Translations under genes and position numbers: made by a program
Origin: Hyphomicrobiales bacterium
Lineage (GTDB): Bacteria; Pseudomonadota; Alphaproteobacteria; Rhodospirillales; JACKKN01
Length of the DNA: 64,000 nucleotides
Reading direction: 5' to 3'
NCBI GenBank assembly: GCA_024236415.1
Contig: JACKKN010000004.1
Coordinates: 141,001-205,000 of the forward strand
Notes under the pieces: model-generated
What the model was told of the DNA's origin: nothing
Database searches by the model: none
The model's input: the letters and a program-made list of their open reading frames with translations, nothing else
Shown: one piece after another, positions 52,614-60,901 of the stretch
Layout: the number at the start of each line of letters is the position of its first letter
How positions within the stretch are numbered: position 1 is the first letter of the stretch

Positions 52614-53774
52614 ATGGTCACCCCCAACGGCATCCTTTCCGAATACGGCACCACCATCTTCTCGGTCATGTCGGCCCTGGCGGTGGAGCACGGCGCCATC
52701 AACCTGGGCCAGGGCTTCCCCGACCAGGACGGGCCCGAGGACCTGCGCCGCCTGGCCGCCGAGGCCATCATCGCCGGCCCCAACCAGTACCCCCTGATGC
52801 CCGGGGTGGCCGAGCTGCGCCAGGCCGTGGCCGCCCACAACCGCCGCTTCTACGGCCTGGAGGTGGACTGGCAGACCGAGGTCATGGTCGCCTCGGGCGC
52901 CACCGAGGTGCTGGCCGGCGCCTTCCTGGGGCTGCTGGACCCCGGCGACGAGGTGGTGATGATCGAGCCGCTGTACGATTCCTACCTGCCCATGGTGCGC
53001 CGCGCCGGCGGCGTGCCGCGGCTGGTGCGCCTGGCGCCGCCGCACTGGACCCTGCCGCGCGACGAGCTGGCGGCGGCCTTCTCGCCGCGCACCAAGATGC
53101 TGCTGCTGAACTCGCCGCACAACCCGGCGGGCAAGGTGTTCGACGCCGATGACCTGGCCTTCCTGGCCGACCTGGTGGTGCGCCACGACGCCGTTGCGGT
53201 CTGTGACGAGGTCTACGAGCACCTGGTGTTCGACGGCCGCGCCCACCGGCCGCTGATGACCTTCCCCGGCATGCGCGGGCGCTGCGTGCGCATCGGCTCG
53301 GCGGGCAAGACCTTCTCCATGACCGGGTGGAAGGTGGGCTACGCCACCGGCGCGCCGGACCTGATCGCGGCGCTGTGCAAGGCGCACCAGTTCACCACCT
53401 TCACCACGGTGCCGGCCCTGCAGCTCGCCGTGGCCGCCGGCCTGGGCAAGGAGGACGCCTATTTCGACACCCTGGCGGCCGAGCAGCAGGCCAAGCGCGA
53501 CCGCCTGGCCGCCAGCCTGGCCCGGGCCGGGTTCGACGTGCTGCCCACCGCGGGCACCTACTTCCTGACCGCCGGCTTCCGGCCCCTGGGCTTCGACGGC
53601 GACGACGTGGCCTTCTGCCGCCACATGACCATCGACGCCGGGGTCACGGCCATGCCGGTCAGCGCCTTCTTCCAGGGCGGGGCGGTGCGGGACTACGTGC
53701 GGTTCTGCTTCTGCAAGCGCGACCAGGTGCTGGACGCCGCCGGCGAGCGGCTGGAGCGGTTCTTCAAGGGATAG
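52614..53774 (+). CDS. PLP-dependent aminotransferase, class I/II
   Basis: A 386-aa fold-type I aminotransferase. INLGQGFPDQDGPEDLRRLA, NQYPLMPGVAELRQAV, LNSPHNPAGKVF and VCDEVYEHLVFDG are conserved, and the PLP Lys lies in RIGSAGKTFSMTGWKVGY. These motifs are closest to the kynurenine/methionine aminotransferase (YbdL/MmtA) branch. The ATG at 52614 follows a purine-rich stretch (GCAGCGAGCAGG). It converges on the lipoprotein gene with an 18-bp gap. Confidence 0.88.
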   Translation: MVTPNGILSEYGTTIFSVMSALAVEHGAINLGQGFPDQDGPEDLRRLAAEAIIAGPNQYPLMPGVAELRQAVAAHNRRFYGLEVDWQTEVMVASGATEVLAGAFLGLLDPGDEVVMIEPLYDSYLPMVRRAGGVPRLVRLAPPHWTLPRDELAAAFSPRTKMLLLNSPHNPAGKVFDADDLAFLADLVVRHDAVAVCDEVYEHLVFDGRAHRPLMTFPGMRGRCVRIGSAGKTFSMTGWKVGYATGAPDLIAALCKAHQFTTFTTVPALQLAVAAGLGKEDAYFDTLAAEQQAKRDRLAASLARAGFDVLPTAGTYFLTAGFRPLGFDGDDVAFCRHMTIDAGVTAMPVSAFFQGGAVRDYVRFCFCKRDQVLDAAGERLERFFKG

Positions 53775-53791
53775 ACTGGCTTCCGGTCAGG

Positions 53792-54412
53792 TCAGGAACC
53801 GCGCGGCCGCCAGCCGGCCAGCCAGCGGTCCAGGGGCACGATGTCCGGCGGCTGGCCGTTGGCGTGGAAATAGGCGTCCACGGCCCAGGCGCGGCCGGTT
53901 GCCCGCTCCTCGATCACCGCCGTGTTGTGGGGCCAGGTGCCGTCGACCAGGCGGCCGCGGCGGGCCGGCCGCCCCGGCCGGTGCCAGCGCAGCAGCCCGT
54001 CGTCGGCCATCATCACCAGGTAGGTGGTGGTGTTCAGGGTCTCGTCGACGCAGTCCATCTGCCCCGGCCCGCCCGACAGGAAGTGGGCCTCGGCGCCGTC
54101 GTCGCCGGTGCCGGCCCAGGGGGCGCTGAGGCGTTCCAGCAGGGCCACGGCGGCGGCGATGCGGCGGCGCTCGGCGGCGGCGTCGGCGGCCGGCGGCGCG
54201 AAGGCGGCGCGCACCGAAATCCAGTCGGCGGCGCTGAGGCGCACGTGGTCGGACAGGCGGCAGCCATAGCCGTGGCAGACCTGGAACCGGTCGGGGCGGG
54301 GGCCGTAGCCGGTGACCAGGTCGGCCGGCAGGGGCCGGGCGGCGGCGCAGCCGGCCACCAGGGCGGCCAGGGCGAGGGCGGAGAACCGCGGACGGGGGAA
54401 CCGCTTGGGCAC
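53792..54412 (-). CDS. Putative lipoprotein of unknown function
   Basis: A 206-aa protein from GTG 54412. A basic start and hydrophobic core end in LAALVAGC, a lipobox with C at about residue 20. The mature part has CHGYGCRLSDHVRLSAADW, a helical region, GQMDCVDETLNTTTYLVMMADDGLL and AWAVDAYFHANGQPP. The CVDE-x-x-N and H residues resemble a cysteine-protease-like pattern but I cannot assign a family. Likely anchored to the outer membrane; the neighbouring outer-membrane-like protein may be its partner. Confidence 0.65.
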   Translation of the reverse strand: MPKRFPRPRFSALALAALVAGCAAARPLPADLVTGYGPRPDRFQVCHGYGCRLSDHVRLSAADWISVRAAFAPPAADAAAERRRIAAAVALLERLSAPWAGTGDDGAEAHFLSGGPGQMDCVDETLNTTTYLVMMADDGLLRWHRPGRPARRGRLVDGTWPHNTAVIEERATGRAWAVDAYFHANGQPPDIVPLDRWLAGWRPRGS

Positions 54413-54459
54413 GGCGGGCGCGGGCGGCGGGGCGGCCGGGGCCGCCCCGCGCGCGGCGG

Positions 54460-55602
54460 CTAGAACTTGAACAGCACGCCGAACATCAGCGCCGGCTGCA
54501 CCCAGCTGGCGACCCGGGCCGCGTACTGGAAGTTGCTGAACGACCGGAAGTTCACGGTCATGCCCGGCACGTAGGTGAACATCAGCGAGCCATAGAAGAA
54601 GGCTTCGATGTTGTTGAAGCCGGCCGGGTGCATGATCTGGAGGCCGGCCGTCGGGCCCCACACGAACTCGCGCTTGCGGTATTCGGTGATGTTGCCCAGC
54701 TCGTTGGTCGAGGCCAGCATGGACAGCAGCGTCCCCTGCAGGCCGAACACGCCGTAGAAGTAGAAGTTCTGCAGGGCCATGAGCTGGTAGCCCAGGGCGA
54801 TGCGCAGCATGACGCTCTCGCGCACCTTGACGTAGGAGTCGACGCTGTTGGCGAAGTGGAAGGCGGCCCGGGCGGCGATGGCCGACAGGGCCGGCATGTA
54901 GCCAACGGTGGCCATCAGGTAGGTGGGCAGAAACGCCGCGGCGAAGCCCTTGGATTTGGGCACCCAGTACAGCATGTCCAGGCCGCCGCCGATGCCGGTG
55001 CTGTTGCGGGTGCTGTGCGCCGAGTTGCCGCCGGTCAGATAGTCGTAGGTGATCGCCGCGCTCATGGTCTTCAGGATCAGGCTGGCGCCCAGGGCGACCC
55101 CGTAATAGTCCAGGGTCCGCCGCACGTTGGACGACAGCTCCTGCTCGGAGGCCGGCTTGCCGGTGTCGGCCGCCGGCGCGTTGAGCGAGGTGTTGACCAC
55201 CGGCGACGGGGCCGTGGTCTGGGTGGACTGGCCCGAACCGGCGTTCTGCATGGTCACGGTGACGCGGATCTTGCCCTTGGCGTCGGGATGGGCGTTCACG
55301 ACATGGCTCTCGCCGTTGTAGGTGACCTCGACCGTCACCGTCGAGGTGTCGCCCAGGACGTATTCGCGGTACACGCCCGACTCGCCCGCCGTTCCGGTCT
55401 TGCCGGAGGAGGTGTTGGGCGGCGTGTCGTTGGTCTCCACGGTGACGTCGGCGTTGTCGATGGTCCGGCCGTTCTTGTCGACCACGGTGACCTTGATCGG
55501 GTGGCTGGCCCAGGCCGACGGCGCCGAAACGGCGAGCGCGGCGGCGAGGACCACCAACAGGACGGATAGCGATGCCAGGTGGCGCATGAACCGGTTCCCC
55601 AT
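54460..55602 (-). CDS. Outer-membrane-like protein with N-terminal Ig-like domain
   Basis: A 380-aa protein. Signal peptide near 1-33 (LASLSVLLVVLAAALAVSAPSAWA). Residues about 34-115 form a small beta domain (IKVTVVDKNGRTIDNADVTVETND, VTVEVTYNGESHVVNAHPDAKGKIRVTVTM) like carboxypeptidase-regulatory/Ig modules. A Ser/Thr/Ala linker and a C-terminal amphipathic strand region ending MFGVLFKF follow. The terminal Phe and alternation suggest a small beta-barrel, though the middle also has helical stretches. Function unknown. Start ATG 55602, or 55587. Confidence 0.6.
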   Translation of the reverse strand: MGNRFMRHLASLSVLLVVLAAALAVSAPSAWASHPIKVTVVDKNGRTIDNADVTVETNDTPPNTSSGKTGTAGESGVYREYVLGDTSTVTVEVTYNGESHVVNAHPDAKGKIRVTVTMQNAGSGQSTQTTAPSPVVNTSLNAPAADTGKPASEQELSSNVRRTLDYYGVALGASLILKTMSAAITYDYLTGGNSAHSTRNSTGIGGGLDMLYWVPKSKGFAAAFLPTYLMATVGYMPALSAIAARAAFHFANSVDSYVKVRESVMLRIALGYQLMALQNFYFYGVFGLQGTLLSMLASTNELGNITEYRKREFVWGPTAGLQIMHPAGFNNIEAFFYGSLMFTYVPGMTVNFRSFSNFQYAARVASWVQPALMFGVLFKF

Positions 55603-55962
55603 ACCAACCAAATCCCAAGTTCCCCGACCGGTGCCCGGCGCCGCCTCCACGCGCACGGACGCTCCGGCGCGGCTTTCGAGTGGCCGTCACGAGTCCCGCT
55701 GTTTAGTATTGATTCTGTTGGGGGAATCGCATCGATCCCGGTGCCGCAGGCCGACCATACCCAATGATTGGTAAAATCGGAAGCTCTTTCTATTGCCCTG
55801 GCCTTTCCCCCGGCCTTTCCCCGGTCCTTCCCCCGGCCCTTCCCCCGGGGCCCGGCGGCGGCCGGGACGGCCGGCCGGGGGCCCGATTCGGGCCCGGATT
55901 CGGCCCCGCCATCCGGCTTGACGGGGCGCCTGGCAGGGGCTACACAGTGGCCCTTCGCGACG
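55603..55962. other. 360-bp gap before tRNA-His with C-rich repeats
   Basis: No gene seen. At 55801-55848 four imperfect 12-bp units of the form (G/T/C)CCTT(T/C)CCCCGG run in tandem. The remainder is GC-rich without clear promoter boxes. Confidence 0.6.
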
Positions 55963-56039
55963 GTGGCTGTAGCTCAGTTGGTTAGAGCACTAGATTGTGG
56001 ATCTAGGGGTCGAGGGTTCAAATCCCTTCAGCCACCCCA
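55963..56039 (+). tRNA. tRNA-His (GTG anticodon)
   Basis: A full cloverleaf. Acceptor GTGGCTG pairs with CAGCCAC (56029-56035), D-arm contains AGCTCAGTTGGTTAGAGC, the anticodon stem CTAGA/TCTAG holds loop TTGTGGA (anticodon GTG, 55997-55999), and the T-loop is GGTTCAAATCC. The G at 55962 can serve as G-1, the His identity base opposite C73. CCA is encoded at 56037-56039. Confidence 0.97.
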
Positions 56040-56373
56040 TTCCCCCGCCATTCCTTGAACGGTCCCGACCGGCCCCCACCGGCCCCCACCGGCCCCCACC
56101 GGCCCTGGCCGCCATCTGCGGCGCCCGCCCGCGTGTCGCGGCCGACACAAATGCGGCCCCGCCGGGCCGGCACAAAAGCGGCCCCGCCGGGGGGACTGTC
56201 CGGGGCGGGGCCGAAGTCGCGATAGCTCAAGCAGATTCAGAGTCGTTCCCGCTTGCCGGGGCGAACCCGGGTTCGGGGAGCCGTCTGAAGGGTGGCGCCA
56301 TGATACGCCCGTGAATGTTTCGGTTTTTGCGGCGCGGCGATGAAACTTTGGCCAAACCCCGCGCCGCCGCCGC
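56040..56373. repeat. 334-bp gap with short tandem and direct repeats
   Basis: No gene seen. GGCCCCCACC is repeated three times exactly at 56071-56100. GCGGCCCCGCCGGG occurs twice, at 56153-56166 and 56178-56191, each beside CACAAA. These may form terminator-like structures for the leftward gene at 56374. Confidence 0.5.
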
Positions 56374-56625
56374 TCAGCGCATATGCTCCACGTCCACGTC
56401 CGTGTGCCGGCGGCCGTAGTGGTGGGTCAGGACGGCGGTGTGCTTCTCGGGCTTGATGTGGATGTGCAGGTCCTCGGCCCGGTGCGGCACCCACGAATGG
56501 GTCAGGGCGCTGGCCTGCAACTGCGACAGCTTGACCATCTGGCTGAACATGGTGACGCTCATGCTCAGCATCTGAACGGCCATGGCCTGTTGTGCCTGCA
56601 GGGCATAGGAGAAGGGATTGATCAT
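56374..56625 (-). CDS. Small amphipathic, His-rich hypothetical protein
   Basis: An 83-aa protein from ATG 56625. The N-terminal half (MINPFSYALQAQQAMAVQ and SQMVKLSQLQASAL) is a long Gln/Met-rich amphipathic helix reminiscent of phasin-like proteins; the C-terminal half is His-rich (W, HIHIKPEKHTAVLTHHYGRRHTDVDVEH). No signal peptide. A polyester-granule or metal-binding role is imaginable but unsupported. It is flanked on both sides by about 320 bp of non-coding DNA. Confidence 0.6.
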   Translation of the reverse strand: MINPFSYALQAQQAMAVQMLSMSVTMFSQMVKLSQLQASALTHSWVPHRAEDLHIHIKPEKHTAVLTHHYGRRHTDVDVEHMR

Positions 56626-56934
56626 GGCGGCCTCCAAGATATGGGGGCGGGAAGGTCCCGAGCGCCAACGTCCGCGGGCAGTCCAGCCCGTGGCAGGGGA
56701 GCTCCTGCGCCCTGTCCTCGAAAAAGGGCATTATACACTTGTTCATCGTTTTTTAACAGTACGGTTTGGGCCCCCGGGGCGGATTCCGGGCGGTTCGGCC
56801 GCGTTTTCCGGCGCCCGCGGGGGGCTGTGGGGGCGTCCGGCCGGTCTGCGGGGCGGTCCGTTTCAATTTCCGGTCGGCGCCGTGCGACAACCTGCTAGAA
56901 TGGCCGCGCAGCCCACAGGGGACCAGGGCCTTAC
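56626..56934. other. 309-bp gap, no gene seen
   Basis: It contains the upstream region of the leftward small gene, including a local AT-rich patch (TTATACACTTGTTC near 56732-56745) that could be its promoter, and a GC-rich stretch before the rightward small gene. No repeat above background is noticed. Confidence 0.4.
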
Positions 56935-57153
56935 ATGCACGACGACCGCGCCATGAAGGAAGACTGCGCCAGCAAACTCGCCGCCGCGCTGGACGAGGTG
57001 GAGGAGGGCGATTCGCGCCGCGCGTTCGAGGCCTATGCCGAGTTCCTGGTCTGCCCCGACCGCGACACCTGCGGCGGCGCCCAGTCCTGCGAGCGGCGGG
57101 TCGACGAGCTGAAGACCACCCTGCGCTGGTCCCTGCACCTGCAGGACGACTGA
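56935..57153 (+). CDS. Small acidic Cys-containing hypothetical protein
   Basis: A 72-aa protein. Two ATG starts are possible (56935 or 56953). An acidic helix (KLAAALDEVEEGDSRRAFEAYAEFL) is followed by CPDRDTCGGAQSC, a C-x5-C-x5-C arrangement, and a basic/amphipathic end. No family recognised. The Cys cluster could bind metal or iron-sulfur. It lies tail to tail with cspA's terminator. Confidence 0.55.
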   Translation: MHDDRAMKEDCASKLAAALDEVEEGDSRRAFEAYAEFLVCPDRDTCGGAQSCERRVDELKTTLRWSLHLQDD

Positions 57154-57212
57154 GGCCCCCTGCCGGCGCCCCGATCCCCGCCCGATCCCCGGCCCGATCC
57201 CCGGCCCGGAAA

Positions 57213-57246
57213 TGAAAAGCCTCCCGGCGCCGGGGCGCGGGAGGCT
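57213..57246 (-). terminator. Terminator after the cold shock gene
   Basis: On the minus strand AGCCTCCCG pairs with GGGAGGCT around a GC-rich loop, followed by TTTTCATTT. Confidence 0.75.
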
Positions 57247-57268
57247 GGGTCGGGCCCGGCGCCGCCTT

Positions 57269-57326
57269 GGCGGCGCCATTGACCGGAGCGCCGCCGGCTG
57301 GGCGGCGCCATTGACCGGAGCGCCGC
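57269..57326. repeat. Two 26-bp direct repeats, each a hairpin, after cspA
   Basis: Copies at 57269-57294 and 57301-57326 are identical over 26 bp with a 32-bp period. Each holds GCGGCGC and GCGCCGC arms around 11 bp. They sit directly at the 3' end of cspA (stop 57329), so they will be in its mRNA. Confidence 0.65.
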
Positions 57327-57328
57327 GG

Positions 57329-57535
57329 TCAGTTCGCGGCGCGCAGGTTGACGGCCTTGGGGCCGCGCTGCTCGGTCTGGACTTCGAACTGGACCTTCTG
57401 GCCCTCACCGAGGGTGTCGAGTCCCGCCTGCTGTACGGCGGTGATGTGGACGAACACGTCCTTCGAGCCGTCCTCGGGGGCGATGAAGCCGTATCCCTTG
57501 GTCTGGTTGAAGAACTTAACGGTACCGTTGGTCAT
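57329..57535 (-). CDS. Cold shock domain protein
   Basis: A 68-aa CspA-family RNA chaperone. RNP1-like KGYGFIAPE and RNP2-like VFVHITAV are in place, as is the start MTNGTVKFFN. Length is exactly typical. Downstream are two tandem hairpins and a terminator. The 172 bp upstream to 57707 contain no other gene and may form a regulatory leader. Confidence 0.93.
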   Translation of the reverse strand: MTNGTVKFFNQTKGYGFIAPEDGSKDVFVHITAVQQAGLDTLGEGQKVQFEVQTEQRGPKAVNLRAAN

Positions 57536-57707
57536 TGATCTTGGGGTCCCAGTCTGTTTGTGGCACGGTCTGGTTGTGGCACGCCGGGCAACCTGCCGCG
57601 GCGGTGGGGCGCCCGGCGCGGGTACGCCGGGCTACGCCTGGGCTGATAGGGGCATCGGTCCCGTTTGGCAAGACTTTTTGACGGCCGTCTGCTCGCTTTT
57701 CGGAGTC

Positions 57708-58184
57708 CTAAGCCGGGCCGTCGCCGCGCGGACGTTCCGCGACCAGGCGGTCCAGGATCAGGCCGTGGAAGGCCGCGGGCGCGCCGCCGCCGGCGAAAAC
57801 CCAGCCCAGGTGCGCGCCGCAACCGGCGCAGACGGCGATGCGCCAGCGGTAGCCGGCGAACCAGGTATGCCGGGCGGTGGCCGGCCCCACGGCGCGGGCC
57901 CCCGGGGCGTCGGCGAAGCAGCCGACGTCGAAGGTGATCCCGGCCGGGTTGGTGCAGGTGTGGGCGTGGGAATCGCCGACCGCGATGCGCCACGCCTGGC
58001 GCGTGACCCAATCGCCGCAGGCGGCGCACAGCAGGCGGTCGTCGGCCGGCCGGTCGCGGGTCCGGGTCCGGGTGCCGGCCTCGGTTCCGCCGTTCTCGCC
58101 ACGGCCGCCATTGTCGGGCCGCCGACGCAGCCACAGGGGCGGCGGCGGGGCGGGGCGGGTAAGGGGCGCGGGCGCGGCGGGCAT
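57708..58184 (-). CDS. Cereblon-like CULT-domain protein
   Basis: A 158-aa protein from ATG 58184 (GAGGA upstream). After a Pro/Arg-rich 50-residue lead, the CULT domain has zinc Cys C53, C56, C119 and C122. A tryptophan cage lies at W108, W114 and W128, whose spacing of 6 and 14 equals that of human cereblon W380/W386/W400. H106, N79 and the AGCGAHLGW stretch also match. In Magnetospirillum gryphiswaldense a homologue (MsCI4) binds uridine and thalidomide-type ligands. The natural role in bacteria is unsettled. It is divergent from alaX. Confidence 0.88.
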   Translation of the reverse strand: MPAAPAPLTRPAPPPPLWLRRRPDNGGRGENGGTEAGTRTRTRDRPADDRLLCAACGDWVTRQAWRIAVGDSHAHTCTNPAGITFDVGCFADAPGARAVGPATARHTWFAGYRWRIAVCAGCGAHLGWVFAGGGAPAAFHGLILDRLVAERPRGDGPA

Positions 58185-58314
58185 GGGCCGGTTCCTCGGT
58201 GGCGGCGGGGCGCCGGGATTGTATGCCAGCACTTTGCCGTTTGCCATGGAGGGCGCGCCGACTCTATGGTTTTCCCCCGAAATCTTCCCGCCACGGGCAC
58301 ACAGCGAGGCGACC

Positions 58315-59031
58315 ATGACCGAGGAACTGTTCCGTCAGGATTCCTACCTGCAGGCCTGCGAAGCCACCGTCACCGCCGTGGACGGCGGGGGCATTTGCCT
58401 GGACCGCACCGTGTTCTACCCCATGGGCGGCGGCCAACCCGGCGACCGGGGCGAACTGCGCACGGCCGACGGGCGGGTGGTGGCGATCGCGGACTGCCAG
58501 AAGGACGAGGCCGGCGGCGACCTGGTCCATGTTCCGGCGGAGGGCGCCCCGGCCCTGGCCGTGGGCGATGCCGTGACCGCCGAGATCGACTGGCCGCGCC
58601 GCCACCGCCTGATGCGCATGCACACCTGCCTGCACCTGCTGTGCTCGCTGGTGGACGCGCCGGTCACCGGCGGCTCGGTGGGCGAGGACCGCGGGCGGCT
58701 GGACTTCGACCTGGAGCAGTCGCCCGACAAGGCGGCCCTGAACGAGGCCCTGAACCGGCTGGTGGCCGAGGACCACCCGGTCGCCTTCTCGTGGATCACC
58801 GACGCCGAGCTGGACGCCAACCCGGACCTGGTGCGCACCATGTCGGTGCAGCCGCCACGCGGCAGCGGGCAGATCCGCGTGGTCGACGTGCAGGGGGTGG
58901 ACCTGCAGCCCTGCGGCGGCACCCATGTGAAGTCCACCGGCGAGATCGGCCCGGTGCGCGTGGGCAAGATCGAGAACAAGGGCCGCCAGAACCGGCGCAT
59001 CAACATCCACCTGGAGGACGCCCGGCCATGA
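58315..59031 (+). CDS. Alanyl-tRNA editing protein (AlaX-like)
   Basis: A 238-aa free-standing editing domain that hydrolyses mischarged Ser- or Gly-tRNA-Ala. The Zn site is formed by the HTCLH motif (H-x3-H, about residue 103) and CGGTHVK (C-x3-H, about 201). YPMGGGQPGDRG and VVDVQGVDLQPCGGTH are typical. ATG 58315 follows AGCGAGG. Divergent from the CULT gene and first of a rightward run with overlapping starts. Confidence 0.88.
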   Translation: MTEELFRQDSYLQACEATVTAVDGGGICLDRTVFYPMGGGQPGDRGELRTADGRVVAIADCQKDEAGGDLVHVPAEGAPALAVGDAVTAEIDWPRRHRLMRMHTCLHLLCSLVDAPVTGGSVGEDRGRLDFDLEQSPDKAALNEALNRLVAEDHPVAFSWITDAELDANPDLVRTMSVQPPRGSGQIRVVDVQGVDLQPCGGTHVKSTGEIGPVRVGKIENKGRQNRRINIHLEDARP

Positions 59032-60086
59032 CCGCCCACCGCATCGCCGTCATCCCCGGCGACGGCATCGGCAAGGAGGTGGTGCCCGAGGGCATCCGGG
59101 TGCTGGACGCCGTGGGCCGGCGCCACGGCATCGAGTTCGGGTGGGACACCTTCGACTGGAGCTGCGAGTACTATGCCGAGCACGGCCGCATGATGCCCGA
59201 GGACGGCCTCGAGCGCATCGCCGGCCACGACGCCATCTACCTGGGCGCGGTGGGCTTTCCGGGCGTGCCCGACCACGTCTCGCTGTGGGGGCTGCTGATC
59301 CCCATCCGGCGGCGCTTCGACCAGTACGTGAACCTGCGCCCGGTGCGCCTGTTTCACGGCGTGCCCTGTCCGCTGGCCGGGCGGGCGCCGGGGGACATCG
59401 ACTTCATGATCGTGCGCGAGAACACCGAGGGCGAGTATTCCGAGATCGGCGGCCGCCTCTATCCCGGCACCGACGCCGAGCTGGCGGTGCAGGAGACCGT
59501 GTTCACCCGCCGCGGCGTCGACCGGATCCTGCGCTACGCCTTCGAGCTGGCCATGTCGCGGCCGGCCCGGCACCTGACCTCGGCCACCAAGTCCAACGGC
59601 ATCATCCACACCATGCCCTATTGGGACGAGCGGGTGGCGGCCATGGCCGGCGACTTCCCCGCGGTCACGGTCGACCAGTTCCACATCGACATCCTGACCG
59701 CCCACTTCGTGCGCAACCCGGACTGGTTCGACGTGGTGGTGGGGTCGAACCTGTTCGGCGACATCCTCAGCGACCTGGGCCCGGCGGTGACCGGCACCAT
59801 CGGCATCGCGCCCAGCGCCAACATCAACCCCCAGGGCACCGGCCCGTCCATGTTCGAGCCGGTGCACGGCTCGGCGCCGGACATCGCCGGGCAGGGCATC
59901 GCCAACCCCATCGGCCAGATCTGGTCCGGGGCCATGATGCTCGACCACCTGGGCCACGCGGATGCCGCCGCCGACATCCTGGCCGCCATCGAGAAGGTGC
60001 TGCGCCAGGGGAACAACCTGACCCCCGACATGGGCGGCACGGCCGGGACCGAGGATCTGGGCCGCGCCGTGGAGGCCGCGCTATGA
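59028..60086 (+). CDS. Isocitrate/isopropylmalate dehydrogenase family protein (tartrate/D-malate type)
   Basis: A 352-aa NAD-dependent beta-hydroxyacid oxidative decarboxylase. AVIPGDGIGKEVVPEG opens the protein. MIVRENTEGEYSEIGGR is the substrate-binding signature of the family; TSATKSNGI follows; the NAD region is MFEPVHGSAPDIAGQGIANP. The overall pattern is that of tartrate dehydrogenase/D-malate dehydrogenase rather than LeuB. ATG 59028 overlaps the alaX stop. Substrate preference is inferred. Confidence 0.87.
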   Translation: MTAHRIAVIPGDGIGKEVVPEGIRVLDAVGRRHGIEFGWDTFDWSCEYYAEHGRMMPEDGLERIAGHDAIYLGAVGFPGVPDHVSLWGLLIPIRRRFDQYVNLRPVRLFHGVPCPLAGRAPGDIDFMIVRENTEGEYSEIGGRLYPGTDAELAVQETVFTRRGVDRILRYAFELAMSRPARHLTSATKSNGIIHTMPYWDERVAAMAGDFPAVTVDQFHIDILTAHFVRNPDWFDVVVGSNLFGDILSDLGPAVTGTIGIAPSANINPQGTGPSMFEPVHGSAPDIAGQGIANPIGQIWSGAMMLDHLGHADAAADILAAIEKVLRQGNNLTPDMGGTAGTEDLGRAVEAAL

Positions 60087-60901
60087 CCCTGACCCTGACC
60101 CTGTACCAGATCGACGCCTTCACCGATCGCGTGTTCGGCGGCAACCCGGCCGCCGTCTGCCCGGTGGATGAATGGCCCGACGCCGCGGTCATGCAGGCCA
60201 TGGCCATGGAGAACAACCTGTCCGAGACCGTGTTCTACCGCGCCCGGCCGGACGGCGACTTCGACATCCGCTACTTCACCCCCAAGGCCGAGCTGGACCT
60301 GGCCGGGCACCCGACCCTGGCCACCGCCCACCTGGTGCTGGAGATGCTGCAGCCGGACCGCCCCGCCGCCACCTTCCACACCCACTTCGGCGAGACCCTG
60401 ACCGTGACCCGCCGCGGCGGCGCCCTGGCCATGGACTTCCCGGCGCGGCCGCCGGTGGACTGGACCCCGAACCGCGACCTGGCCGACATCCTGGGCGTGG
60501 AACCGGAGCTGGCCGCCGCCAACCCGCGCGGCGGCCTGGTGCTGCTGCGCGACGAGGCGGCGGTGCGGGCGGTGCGGCCGGACCTGGCCGGGCTGATGGC
60601 CCTGGACCGCGAGCTGCTGATCGTCACCGCGCCGGGGTCGGGCACCGACTGCGACTTCGTCTCGCGTGTGTTCGCGCCCCAGCACGGGGTCTACGAGGAC
60701 CCGGTCACCGGGTCCGCCCACTGCGCCCTGATCCCGTTCTGGGCCGACCGCCTGGGCAAGGACGTGCTGCTGGCGCGCCAGGTCTCGGCCCGCGGCGGGG
60801 TGCTGTACTGCCGCGCCCTGGGCGAAGGGGAGGCGGGCGCGCGGGTGGAGATCGCCGGCCGCTGCGCCCCCTACATGGTCGGCCAGGTGACCCTGCCGTG
60901 A
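60083..60901 (+). CDS. PhzF-family isomerase/epimerase
   Basis: A 272-aa protein. YQIDAFTDRVFGGNPAAVC is the family start; MAMENNLSETVF holds the conserved Glu corresponding to the PhzF acid/base; DLAGHPTLATAHLV and EDPVTGSAHCALIPFWADRLGK are the paired glycine and GSAH motifs of the two half-domains. There are no other phenazine genes, so this is a generic PhzF-like isomerase. The start overlaps the preceding stop. Confidence 0.9.
   Translation: MTLTLTLYQIDAFTDRVFGGNPAAVCPVDEWPDAAVMQAMAMENNLSETVFYRARPDGDFDIRYFTPKAELDLAGHPTLATAHLVLEMLQPDRPAATFHTHFGETLTVTRRGGALAMDFPARPPVDWTPNRDLADILGVEPELAAANPRGGLVLLRDEAAVRAVRPDLAGLMALDRELLIVTAPGSGTDCDFVSRVFAPQHGVYEDPVTGSAHCALIPFWADRLGKDVLLARQVSARGGVLYCRALGEGEAGARVEIAGRCAPYMVGQVTLP

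Noticed and set aside
60083..60901. Phenazine biosynthesis from the PhzF-like gene
   Set aside because: No phzA-E/G genes are present; PhzF-like proteins are widespread with other roles.
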